This document shows, one piece after another, positions 1 through 7,604 of a stretch of DNA of 64,000 nucleotides. Position numbers and translations under genes: made by a program. Where the stretch lies: contig NZ_JAHHZN010000001.1 in assembly GCF_018760735.1 (NCBI RefSeq), forward strand, positions 434,001 through 498,000. The letters run 5' to 3'. The notes under the pieces were generated by a model. The model was given only the letters and a program-made list of their open reading frames with translations, was not told the DNA's origin and made no database searches. Position 1 is the stretch's first letter, and each line of letters opens with the position of its first letter. The stretch is from Hymenobacter piscis (GTDB lineage: Bacteria > Bacteroidota > Bacteroidia > Cytophagales > Hymenobacteraceae).

Positions 1-651
1 CTGCCCGGGCGGCGCCTGGCCGTGCTCATCGGCGACGTATCGGGCAAGGGTGTGACGGCGGCCTTCCACGTGGCCCAGATGAAGGGAATTTTCCACGCCC
101 TGATGCAGGAAAACCCCTTGGCCCGCAACGAACGGGAGAAGTTTCCGGTGCCCAGCAAGTTCATGGCCCAGGCCAACGACGCGCTGGGCCGCTGCCTCGA
201 AAAATCGGCTTTCATCACGGCCTCGCTCTACATTATCGACTACGAGCACGGCGGCTTCGTATTCGCCCGCGCCGGCCACTGCCACACGCTCTACTATCAC
301 TCCATCAAGGAAGAAGTATCCTACTTCCACACGACGGGCCTGGGCCTGGGCATTATCCGCAACGACGGTTACGAGAAGCACATCAAGAACCAGTTCTACG
401 ACTACAACCCGGGCGACGTGATGGTGATTTACACCGACGGCATCGTGGAAGCCCGCGACGCGGCCCAGGACGAGTACGGCGAGGACCGCCTGCTGCGGAT
501 GCTGGAGCAGTCCTTCTACCTCGACGCCGACCAGATCAAGGAGTACATTCTCACGGACCTCAACGAGTTCAGCAAGGGCCAGCCCATGCACGACGACCAG
601 ACGCTACTGGTAATTAAATTCAAGGCGGCTCAACCCGAAGCGGGCCTTTAA
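1..651 (+). CDS. PP2C/SpoIIE-family serine phosphatase, C-terminal part
   Basis: The reading frame is already open at base 1, so this is the C-terminal 216 residues of a larger protein; any N-terminal sensor domain lies outside the window. Residues 11-17 read GDVSGKG, the metal-binding Asp motif of SpoIIE/RsbU phosphatases; YTDGIVEARD follows near residue 145 and the terminal metal-binding HDDQTLLVIKF near 197. Such enzymes dephosphorylate a STAS-domain antagonist. The next two genes, 14 and 24 bp downstream, are a STAS protein and an HATPase kinase, so the three form a partner-switching operon. Upstream input and final target cannot be seen. Confidence 0.93.
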   Translation: MPGRRLAVLIGDVSGKGVTAAFHVAQMKGIFHALMQENPLARNEREKFPVPSKFMAQANDALGRCLEKSAFITASLYIIDYEHGGFVFARAGHCHTLYYHSIKEEVSYFHTTGLGLGIIRNDGYEKHIKNQFYDYNPGDVMVIYTDGIVEARDAAQDEYGEDRLLRMLEQSFYLDADQIKEYILTDLNEFSKGQPMHDDQTLLVIKFKAAQPEAGL

Positions 652-665
652 CGTAGCACGAACCC

Positions 666-995
666 ATGAAAATAACTCAGAACTCCACCGATACCACGCT
701 TACCCTGCTGCTCGACGGCGAACTGGACGCCAGCTCTTCCGTGCTGCTGGACAACGAGCTGAGCAAGCCTGAAATCCTGCGCTACCAGAAAATTCTGGTC
801 GACTGCCGCCAGCTCAACTACATCTCTTCGGCCGGTCTGGGCGTATTCATCTCCCATCTGCAAACGTTTCAGGATGCCAACGTGAAGCTGATATTCTTCA
901 ACATGCAGGAAAAAGTCCACAACGTATTCGAAATCCTGGGGCTCGATTCGCTGATGACCATTGTTCCGTCTTTGGCCGAAGCCGAGGCCGCCTAA
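666..995 (+). CDS. STAS-domain anti-sigma factor antagonist (SpoIIAA/RsbV-like)
   Basis: A 109-residue single STAS domain with the motif VDCRQLNYISSAGLGVFI; Ser54/Ser55 of SSAGL mark the region where these proteins are phosphorylated by their cognate HATPase kinase and dephosphorylated by the PP2C enzyme. Both partners are its direct neighbours (14 bp upstream, 24 bp downstream), a typical partner-switching arrangement. In Firmicutes the output is SigB or SigF. No such sigma factor is seen here, so the regulated partner is unknown; in Bacteroidota these modules may control other proteins. Confidence 0.92.
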   Translation: MKITQNSTDTTLTLLLDGELDASSSVLLDNELSKPEILRYQKILVDCRQLNYISSAGLGVFISHLQTFQDANVKLIFFNMQEKVHNVFEILGLDSLMTIVPSLAEAEAA

Positions 996-1019
996 CCCGA
1001 CTGCACCGCACCCCAAGGG

Positions 1020-1433
1020 ATGAAACAGGCACTCCGAATCAGCTGCACACGCCGCAACCTCAAGGTGGTGCGCGATTTTGTGAGCGAATTTCTGACCGGC
1101 TACGGGCTTTCGGAAGTGCTGATTAATCAGATTGTGCTGGCCGTGGACGAAGTAGTGGCCAACCTCATCATTCACGGCAACGGCGAGGACGAATCCAAGC
1201 ACCTGGATGTGCGGGTCGACGTCAAAAACCACGAGTTTGGCATTGAGCTGGAAGACACCAACCGCACCTCCTACTCGCCCGGTAGCTACCAGGAACCCGA
1301 TTTGCAGGAGTACGTGCGCATCGGTAAGAAGGGCGGCGTGGGCATGATGCTGGTGAACCGCATCATGGACCGGGTGGAGTTCACGACTCACAACAGTCAC
1401 AACATTTGCCGGCTTTATAAACACCTGGCCTGA
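1020..1433 (+). CDS. Anti-sigma regulatory factor, HATPase_c serine kinase (RsbW-like)
   Basis: This 137-residue GHKL ATPase has the N-box DEVVANLIIHGN (Glu44, Asn48), an ATP-lid region near residues 80-90 and the glycine-rich G2 box GKKGGVGMMLV at 102-112. It lacks a HisKA domain, as expected for RsbW/SpoIIAB kinases, which phosphorylate the STAS partner on serine and hold an output protein. It is the last gene of the three-gene module: a strong hairpin terminator starts 31 bp after the stop. The protein it sequesters cannot be deduced from this window. Confidence 0.92.
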   Translation: MKQALRISCTRRNLKVVRDFVSEFLTGYGLSEVLINQIVLAVDEVVANLIIHGNGEDESKHLDVRVDVKNHEFGIELEDTNRTSYSPGSYQEPDLQEYVRIGKKGGVGMMLVNRIMDRVEFTTHNSHNICRLYKHLA

Positions 1434-1464
1434 TCCGGGTTGCGGGCCGGCCACCGGCCAGAAG

Positions 1465-1492
1465 AGCACTCCGCCCGCGGGGTGCTTTTTTT
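1465..1492 (+). terminator. Rho-independent terminator of the partner-switching operon
   Basis: AGCACtCCGC pairs with GCGGgGTGCT across a 2-base loop (1465-1486), followed by a run of seven T. It lies directly after the RsbW-like gene. Confidence 0.85.
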
Positions 1493-1621
1493 GTGGGCCA
1501 GCCCAAGAGACACCAGGCAGCGGCGGCCGAAAAAAAATCCGTAAAATTGCGCTAGTCAGCTATCCGCCTCCGGGGTATTTCCCGGCCGGTGGACTCACTC
1601 AGCCGATTCCTTTTCCTTCGT

Positions 1622-3928
1622 ATGCACAAACGCTTTTTGTTTGCCGGTACCGCCGCGGCCACGCTGCTGGCCGGGTGCCAGGCTACCAAATCCACCACCG
1701 CCACCCCGGCCGCGGCCACCGTCGAAATGCTGGGAACCACGGCCGTCCCGGCTTCGGAATTTGCCTACGTCTACCGCAAAAACAATAGCGCCGACCCCGC
1801 CTTCGGCACCAAGGCCAGCGTGCAGGAGTACCTGGACCTGTACACCAACTTCAAGCTCAAGGTGCTGGCCGCCGAGCAGCGGGGTCTCGATACCACCCAG
1901 GCATTCCGCCGCGAGCTGGAAGGCTACAAGCAGCAGCTGGCCCAGCCCTACCTCACGGAAAAGAGCGTGACCGATCAGCTGGTGCGCGAGGCATATGACC
2001 GCATGAGCCAGGAAATCAGCGCCTCCCACATTCTGGTGCGCCTGATGCCCGATGCTGCCCCCAAGGACACGCTGGCGGCCTACCAGAAGGTGATGGCCCT
2101 GCGCCAGCGCATTGCCGGCGGCGAGGACTTCAACCAGGTAGCCCGCCAGGCGTCGGAGGACCCATCGGCCCGCGAAAATGGCGGCAAGCTGGGCTACTTC
2201 ACGGCCATGCAGATGGTGTATCCCTTCGAATCGGCGGCTTACGCTACGCCCGCCGGGCAGGTGTCGCAGCCGGTGCGCACGCGCTTTGGCTACCACCTGA
2301 TCAAGGTCAACGACGTACGCCAGGCCCAGGGGGAAATCAAGGTGGCTCACCTCATGATCCGGGCCACGCCCGGCATGCCCGCCGCCGACTCCGTGACGGC
2401 CCGCAAGAAAGTAGACGAGCTCTACAACCGCCTCACCAAGCGGGGCGAAAACTGGGAAAAGCTGGTTACGCAGTTCTCGGAAGATGCCGGCTCGGCCGCC
2501 AACGGCGGCGAGCTGCCCGCCTTCGGCACCGGCCGCATGATTCCGAGCTTTGAGGAAGCGGCCTTCAAACTCCAGAAGCCCGGCGACCTGGCCCCGCCCG
2601 TGCAGACGCCCTACGGCTGGCACATTATCCGCCTGATTGAAAAGCAGCCCGTGCCTTCGTTTGAGGCCATGGAGCCCACTCTCAAGAGCAAGGTTTCCAA
2701 GGATTCGCGCTCGGAGCTGAACCGGGCGGCCTTCCTCAAGCGCGTACGCCAGGAAAACCAGTTTCTCGAGATTCCGGCCGCCAAGCTCTACGCCTTCGGT
2801 AAAGCCGATACGGCCCTGGTAGCGGGCCGCCTGAAGTACACCTTCACGCCGGGCGAAGGCCTGAAGCCCGCCCAGGCCAAAGCCAACGGAGGCAAGATGA
2901 TTCTGTTCACCATCATGGGCCAGCCCTACTTCGTGAGCGACTTCCTCACTTTTGCCCAGCAGAACCAGCGTCCGCGCCCCGGCACCGACCCGGCCTTCGC
3001 CATGCAGCAGCTCTACGACCAGTACGTGGACCAGAGCCTGACCGAGTTCGAGAAGGCCAACCTGGAAACCAAGTACGAGGATTACCGCATGCTGGTGAAG
3101 GAGTACCGCGACGGTATTCTGCTGTTCCAGCTCATGGATGAGAAGGTGTGGAGCAAGGCCATCGAGGACACGGTGGGCCTGCAGCAGTTCTTTGCCGCCA
3201 ACCAAGCCAACTATCAGTGGGAGCCCCGCGTGCAGGCCACCGTGCTCAGTGCCGCCTCGCCCGAACTGCGCACCCGGGCCCAGCAGCAGCTGAAAACCGG
3301 CCGCTTCCCCGTGCGCCAGGGCGTGCCTGCCAGCGTGAGCTTCGCCGCCAATACGGCCGATGTGGAGCCGGCCGGCCGCGCCTCGCTGGAGGAGCTGGCC
3401 GGGCGCCTGGCCGCCGACAAGGCTCTCACCCTGACCATCACCGGCCGTACCAAGCGCGGCGAACCTGCCTCCCTGGCGGGCCGCCGTAACGCCAGCATCG
3501 TCAAGTTTCTGACGACGCTGGGCGTACCGGCCGAGCAATTGCAGACGGCCACCGGCAAGCCCGCCGCCGCCGATGCCCAGCTCAGCCTCAGCAGTACCAA
3601 CCCGGTGGCCCTGGAAGAAAGCCTCAACACCCAGAACCCGCTGGCCGTGCAGGTGCAGCAACGCAGCTTCCAGAAGGGCGACAACAAAGCCGTGGACCAG
3701 TTCCTGACCAGCGCCCCCGGCACCTATACCACTGAAGTGGACGGGCGCTTCTACACCATCATCATCGACAAGCAGCTGCCGGCCGGCCCCAAAGCCCTGT
3801 CGGAAGCCCGCGGCCAGGCCACGTCCGACTACCAGAACTACCTGGAAAAGCAGTGGATTGAGCAGCTGCGCACCCAGTACCCGGTGAACATCAACCAGTC
3901 GGAAGTAGACAAGCTGGTGACGAAGTGA
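1622..3928 (+). CDS. PpiC-type peptidylprolyl isomerase lipoprotein with OmpA-like segment
   Basis: A 768-residue periplasmic foldase. The ATG at 1622 is preferred over an in-frame start at 1589 because it gives a clean lipoprotein signal ending TLLAGC, with Cys19 the lipidated residue. Two parvulin domains follow (about residues 130-228, SASHILVRLMP...GYHLIKV, and 237-340, VAHLMIR...GWHIIRLIE). They isomerise X-Pro bonds in exported clients. Residues about 570-648 (SFAANTADVEPAGRASLEEL, then TITGRTKRGEPASLAGRRN) follow the pattern of an OmpA C-terminal peptidoglycan-binding domain, though divergent. The 5' region has TAAAATTG at 1542-1549, one base off the Bacteroidota -7 consensus. The TGA stop is contributed by the first unit of the tandem array that follows. 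A SurA-like gene lies downstream. Confidence 0.9.
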   Translation: MHKRFLFAGTAAATLLAGCQATKSTTATPAAATVEMLGTTAVPASEFAYVYRKNNSADPAFGTKASVQEYLDLYTNFKLKVLAAEQRGLDTTQAFRRELEGYKQQLAQPYLTEKSVTDQLVREAYDRMSQEISASHILVRLMPDAAPKDTLAAYQKVMALRQRIAGGEDFNQVARQASEDPSARENGGKLGYFTAMQMVYPFESAAYATPAGQVSQPVRTRFGYHLIKVNDVRQAQGEIKVAHLMIRATPGMPAADSVTARKKVDELYNRLTKRGENWEKLVTQFSEDAGSAANGGELPAFGTGRMIPSFEEAAFKLQKPGDLAPPVQTPYGWHIIRLIEKQPVPSFEAMEPTLKSKVSKDSRSELNRAAFLKRVRQENQFLEIPAAKLYAFGKADTALVAGRLKYTFTPGEGLKPAQAKANGGKMILFTIMGQPYFVSDFLTFAQQNQRPRPGTDPAFAMQQLYDQYVDQSLTEFEKANLETKYEDYRMLVKEYRDGILLFQLMDEKVWSKAIEDTVGLQQFFAANQANYQWEPRVQATVLSAASPELRTRAQQQLKTGRFPVRQGVPASVSFAANTADVEPAGRASLEELAGRLAADKALTLTITGRTKRGEPASLAGRRNASIVKFLTTLGVPAEQLQTATGKPAAADAQLSLSSTNPVALEESLNTQNPLAVQVQQRSFQKGDNKAVDQFLTSAPGTYTTEVDGRFYTIIIDKQLPAGPKALSEARGQATSDYQNYLEKQWIEQLRTQYPVNINQSEVDKLVTK

Positions 3929-4190
3929 GAAGTGAGAAGTGAGAAGTGAGAAGTGAGAAGTGAGAAGTGAGAAAAGGAACGTCATTCTGAGCGAAGGCGG
4001 AGCCGTAGTCGAAGAATCTCGCGTGCTGACGTTGTGACGGCAACGCAACGAAGCGGTAGAGATTCTTCGACTACGGCTCCGCCTTCGCTCAGAATGACGT
4101 TTGCACTTCCTCTCTTCACAACCATTTCTTGCGACGACCGGTGCGCCAGCCCTTGCGCTACGACGTTTGCACTTCCTCACTTCACAAACC
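3923..4190 (+). repeat. Heptad array plus 43-bp-arm palindrome of the GAGCGNAG family
   Basis: Seven perfect tandem units of AAGTGAG (3923-3971), the first containing the stop codon of the upstream gene, lead into a perfect 43-bp inverted repeat: left arm 3978-4020, 38-base spacer, right arm 4059-4101. The arm begins AACGTCATTCTGAGCGAAGG. The 25 bp at the right boundary (ACGTTTGCACTTCCTC...TTCACAA, from about 4097) are repeated at about 4162-4188, a short direct duplication. The spacer contains CTCGCGTGCTGACGTT, also found in the elements at 25.2 and 39.3 kb. Confidence 0.9.
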
Positions 4191-4265
4191 GATCCGGATA
4201 GCTCCGCCACCTGGCCCATGCAACGCTGCGGGGCGGAAGTGGCTCTGGAGAACGGAGCCGGCCCG

Positions 4266-4289
4266 AAACCGGTCGAATCCGGTTTTTTT
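4266..4289 (+). terminator. Hairpin with T-run upstream of the SurA-like gene
   Basis: AAACCGG (4266-4272), loop TCGAAT, CCGGTTT, then further T residues to 4289. It looks like an intrinsic terminator or attenuator and separates the two foldase genes, so the SurA-like gene may have its own promoter or be attenuated here. The rest of 4190-4395 shows no other feature; the frame open from 4129 is probably not translated. Confidence 0.6.
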
Positions 4290-4395
4290 GCCGGAGAAAG
4301 GATTTATGATGAAATTTACGGGCGGCTTTTGGCGTTTTGTCAGTCGTCTGGCCTGCACCGTGCGGTTGCCGGCGCGGGTATTAGAGAAAGATTCC

Positions 4396-5784
4396 ATGAT
4401 TCAATTTTTGCGAGTACCGGTCCAACAGGTACTGCTGAGTGCGGCCCTGCTGCTAGTTTCGGCCTCGGCCGGGTATGCTCAGCTGGGCGTGGGACGGCCG
4501 GTGGGCCTGCGCGTGGTCGATGGTATCATCGCCAAGGTCGACAACCAGATTGTGCTCAAATCGGACCTGGAAACCATCTACGCCCAGGAAGTAGCCCGGG
4601 CCGAGGGCAAACCCCTGCCCCCCGACACCAAGTGCAAAATCCTGCAGAGCCTGGCCCTCAACAAGCTGCTGCTGGCCAAGGCCGAAACCGACTCCGTGGT
4701 GGTGGAGGACTCCCAGGTGAAAAGCGAGCTGGACCGCCGCATGGCTTACTTCGTGCAGCAGATTGGCTCCGAGAAAAAGCTGGAGGAGTATTATAACAAG
4801 TCGCTCAAGGACCTCAAGGACGACCTGCGCATTCAGGTGAAGGAGCAGCTGATTCAGCAGAAAATGCAGGAGCAGATTGCCGGCAAGGTGTCGGTGACGC
4901 CCCGGGAAGTGCGCCAGTTCTTCAACCGCATGCCCAAGGACAGCCTGCCCTACTACTCCACGGAGGTAGAAGTAGGCCAGATTGTGAAGCTGGCCCAGAC
5001 CAATTCCAAAGCCAAGCAGGCAGCCCAGGCCAAGCTCAACGAACTGCGGGCCCGCATTGTGGCTGGCGAGGACTTCGCCACCCTGGCCAAGGAATTCTCC
5101 CAGGACCCCGGTTCGGCCGTGGAAGGCGGCTACCTGGGCTTCTTCAAGCGCCGTGAGCTGGTGCCGGAGTACGAAGCGGCGGCCCTGCGCCTGGAGCCCG
5201 GCGGACTTTCTCCCATCGTGGAGTCGCAGTTCGGGTTTCACTTGATTCAGCTTATTGAGCGCAAGGGCGACTCCTACAGCACCCGCCACATTCTGCTCAA
5301 GCCCGAAACCGGTACTGCCGATACCAACGAAGCGGCCCAGGAGTTGGCCAAAGTGCGCCTGCGCATTCTGGCCGACAGCGTGAGCTTCGCCAAAGCCGCC
5401 AAGGATAACTCCGACGACAAGCTGACCAGCGGCAACGGCGGCCTGCTCCAGAACCGTCGCGACGGCAGCACCTACCTGCCCCTCGACCAGCTCGACCCGG
5501 CCATTTTCTTCACCATCGACACCATGAATGTGGGCAGCGTGACGCCGCCCCTGCCCTACCGCACCGAGGATGGCAAGGACGCCGTGCGCATTCTCTACCT
5601 GAAGTCGAACTCCGCGCCCCACCAGGCCAACCTCGACGACGACTACCAGAAAATTGCCGCCGCCGCCCTCAACCAGAAGAAAAACAAAGCCCTCGACGCT
5701 TGGTTTGCCCTCAACCGCGGCACCGTGTACCTGGAGGTCGACCCCGAGTACGCCGGCTGCCAGCTGCTGAATTCGATTAATTAG
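4396..5784 (+). CDS. SurA-like periplasmic chaperone/peptidylprolyl isomerase
   Basis: 462 residues from the ATG at 4396, chosen because it starts a signal peptide (MIQFLRVPVQ...VSASAGYAQ); the frame is open upstream to 4129 but that extension has no signal or homologous look. After a SurA-N type helical region (about 30-170) come two parvulin domains (about 190-288, ending FGFHLIQLIE, and 295-400, beginning STRHILLKPE). SurA proteins escort beta-barrel precursors to the Bam complex, a plausible role for a genus rich in TonB receptors. It is the second consecutive foldase gene. A short inverted-repeat array separates it from moxR. Confidence 0.9.
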   Translation: MIQFLRVPVQQVLLSAALLLVSASAGYAQLGVGRPVGLRVVDGIIAKVDNQIVLKSDLETIYAQEVARAEGKPLPPDTKCKILQSLALNKLLLAKAETDSVVVEDSQVKSELDRRMAYFVQQIGSEKKLEEYYNKSLKDLKDDLRIQVKEQLIQQKMQEQIAGKVSVTPREVRQFFNRMPKDSLPYYSTEVEVGQIVKLAQTNSKAKQAAQAKLNELRARIVAGEDFATLAKEFSQDPGSAVEGGYLGFFKRRELVPEYEAAALRLEPGGLSPIVESQFGFHLIQLIERKGDSYSTRHILLKPETGTADTNEAAQELAKVRLRILADSVSFAKAAKDNSDDKLTSGNGGLLQNRRDGSTYLPLDQLDPAIFFTIDTMNVGSVTPPLPYRTEDGKDAVRILYLKSNSAPHQANLDDDYQKIAAAALNQKKNKALDAWFALNRGTVYLEVDPEYAGCQLLNSIN

Positions 5785-5903
5785 AGAAGCTAGGAGTCAG
5801 GAGCCAGGAGTTAGAATGCCGTTCTCTCCTTCGCAGTTAACCTTGCCGACGGTTCCTGTTTCTTATGTTATCCTAACTCCTAGCTTCTAACTCCTAGCTT
5901 CTC
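5785..5903. repeat. Inverted heptad-array repeat (GAAGCTAGGAGTTA type)
   Basis: The left arm from 5785 (AGAAGCTAGGAGTCAGGAGC...) is mirrored by the right arm ending at 5903 (...TAACTCCTAGCTTCT), with about 27 of 32 positions pairing. Units are 7 bp. There is no GAGCGNAG core here. The right arm ends 5 bases before the moxR start codon. Confidence 0.8.
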
Positions 5904-5908
5904 CAAAA

Positions 5909-6871
5909 ATGCCCTTCTCCTCCGATAAAGAAGCCGCCGACGCGCTGGCCCGCGCTTACCAGCAGCTGCGCCAGGAAATCGGCAAAGTCATTATTGGGCA
6001 GGACGAGGTAGTGGAGCTGGTGCTGACGGCCGTGTTCTCGCAGGGCCACTGCCTGCTGGTGGGCGTGCCCGGGCTGGCCAAAACCCTGCTCATTCAGACC
6101 ATTGCCGACTCGCTGGACCTGTCCTTCAACCGGGTGCAGTTCACGCCCGACCTGATGCCCTCTGACATCGTGGGCTCGGAAACGCTCAACCAGCAGCGCG
6201 ACTTCCACTTCGTGCCGGGGCCGATTTTCGCCAACATTGTGCTGGCCGACGAAATCAACCGGACGCCGCCCAAAACCCAGGCGGCCCTGCTGGAGAGCAT
6301 GCAGGAATACGCCGTGACGGTGGCCGGCAAGCGCTACCCCTTGCAGCGCCCGTTCTTCGTGCTGGCCACCCAAAACCCCATCGAGCAGGAAGGCACCTAC
6401 CCCTTGCCCGAGGCCCAGCTGGACCGCTTCATGTTCAACATTGAGCTGGGCTACCCCAGCTACGAAGCCGAGCTGCAAATCGTCAAGAACACCACCTCCA
6501 ACCACAAGGCCACCGTGGGCAAGGTGTTGCGCACCGACGAAATTGAGGCCTTTCAGCAGTTGGTACGCCGGGTGCCGGTAGCCGATAACGTGGTGGAGTA
6601 CGCCGTGGGGCTGGTGCACAAAACCCGCCCCAACACCGGCCGTGCCGCCGCCCGTGCCACCCAGCTTTTGGAATGGGGCGCCGGCCCCCGGGCTTCCCAG
6701 CACCTGATTGTGGGTGCCAAGTGTCACGCCCTGCTGCATGGCAAATACTCCCCCGACATTGAGGACGTGCAGGCCGTCGCCCTGCCCATCCTGCGCCACC
6801 GCCTGGTGCGCAACTTCAAAGCCGAAGCCGAAGGCATTTCGGTGGACCAGATTGTAAAAGAGTTACTTTAA
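5909..6871 (+). CDS. MoxR-family AAA+ ATPase
   Basis: 320 residues with Walker A GVPGLAKT (about 52-59), Walker B VLADEINR (about 110-118) and the sensor-1 stretch ATQNPIEQEGTYPLPEAQLD typical of MoxR proteins, followed by the lid domain. MoxR ATPases usually act with DUF58 and von Willebrand factor A proteins in envelope or metalloenzyme maturation. No such partner is adjacent: the next gene is a 148-residue unknown, the previous ones are foldases. The chaperone context fits a role in envelope protein quality control, but that is inference. Confidence 0.93.
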   Translation: MPFSSDKEAADALARAYQQLRQEIGKVIIGQDEVVELVLTAVFSQGHCLLVGVPGLAKTLLIQTIADSLDLSFNRVQFTPDLMPSDIVGSETLNQQRDFHFVPGPIFANIVLADEINRTPPKTQAALLESMQEYAVTVAGKRYPLQRPFFVLATQNPIEQEGTYPLPEAQLDRFMFNIELGYPSYEAELQIVKNTTSNHKATVGKVLRTDEIEAFQQLVRRVPVADNVVEYAVGLVHKTRPNTGRAAARATQLLEWGAGPRASQHLIVGAKCHALLHGKYSPDIEDVQAVALPILRHRLVRNFKAEAEGISVDQIVKELL

Positions 6872-6872
6872 A

Positions 6873-6981
6873 TGAGGTCTTAGGTGTTCGGTTCTCAGGG
6901 GTTAGATAACGTTCTATCGTTGTACACCTCAAGTTTCCAGCACGTCATCTAAGCCCTAAGAATCTAACACCTAAGACCTCA
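6873..6981. repeat. Inverted heptad-array repeat (GGTCTTAGGTGTTAG type)
   Basis: Left arm 6873-6907 and right arm 6947-6981 pair at 31 of 35 positions, with a 39-base spacer. The units are degenerate 7-mers (TTAGGTG / TTAGATT). The right arm stops 2 bases before the ATG of the next gene, so it occupies its translation-initiation region. Confidence 0.8.
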
Positions 6982-6983
6982 AC

Positions 6984-7430
6984 ATGGAAGCAGCCGGTTA
7001 CTACCAGCAATTTGAGCGCAACCTGCAGATCATCCTCAGCGGCCTCGAAGCGGGGCTGGATGTGCGCACAACGGCCCTGAACGTATCCTTGCCGCTGGAG
7101 GTGTACGTGCTGAGCGAAGTCCTGAACCAGGGCGGGGCCCAGTTCCGCCTCTCTTCCGACGTAACGCCGCTGGAGCAGGTCCGCGAGTTCTACGCCCAGT
7201 TCCGGGCCGATGAGGCCGGCCACGAAGCCCTCATGCAACGCATCCTCGATGACAAAAAGGCGATGATGCGCACCCCGGAAGGCCGCGTGCTGACCAAGGA
7301 AATGCTCATCCGCCGGTTGGAGTACTTTAACGAAGCCGCCCGCCAGATCAACGTGATGCGCAACCAGTTCACCCTGGGCAGCCCGCCCCAGTCGCGTTCC
7401 GGCATCGGCCTGGAGCTGCAGAAAGGCTAA
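6984..7430 (+). CDS. Hypothetical protein, 148 residues
   Basis: I do not recognise the family. The protein is soluble, with no signal peptide or membrane segment, and looks mostly helical (QQFERNLQIILSGLEAGLDV; VREFYAQFRADEAGHEALMQ; EMLIRRLEYFNEAARQINVM). Codon usage matches its neighbours, supporting real coding. It begins 2 bases after an inverted repeat and is followed by an exceptionally long perfect terminator. It sits downstream of moxR in the same direction, so a joint role is possible but not shown. Confidence 0.75.
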   Translation: MEAAGYYQQFERNLQIILSGLEAGLDVRTTALNVSLPLEVYVLSEVLNQGGAQFRLSSDVTPLEQVREFYAQFRADEAGHEALMQRILDDKKAMMRTPEGRVLTKEMLIRRLEYFNEAARQINVMRNQFTLGSPPQSRSGIGLELQKG

Positions 7431-7500
7431 CCACGAATCAGCGCGGCACCATGCGAATTTCGCGGGTTTTGGAAGCGGCCTGATCGGCCTTCCACTGCTT

Positions 7501-7564
7501 GTGAACGTCTAAAAAAGCAGCCGCCACCCCGATTGGGGTGGCGGCTGCTTTTTTAGACGTTCAC
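7501..7564. terminator. Bidirectional terminator with 30-bp perfect arms
   Basis: Arms 7501-7530 and 7535-7564 are perfectly complementary (GTGAACGTCTAAAAAAGCAG...), with loop GATT. The stem contains A6 on one side and T6 on the other, so it can terminate both the hypothetical gene on + and the SDR gene converging on -. Confidence 0.93.
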
Positions 7565-7604
7565 AAAATCCGTGAAATCAATTGAAATCTGCGCCAATCC
7601 GTGA

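Noticed and set aside
1595..4219. Antisense open frame of 874 codons over the parvulin lipoprotein gene
   Set aside because: It mirrors a well-supported gene; its composition is low-complexity Gly/Leu/Val/His-rich, as produced by complementing GC-rich codons.
4129..4395. N-terminal extension of the SurA-like protein
   Set aside because: It runs through a palindrome border and a terminator-like hairpin; the signal peptide starts at 4396.
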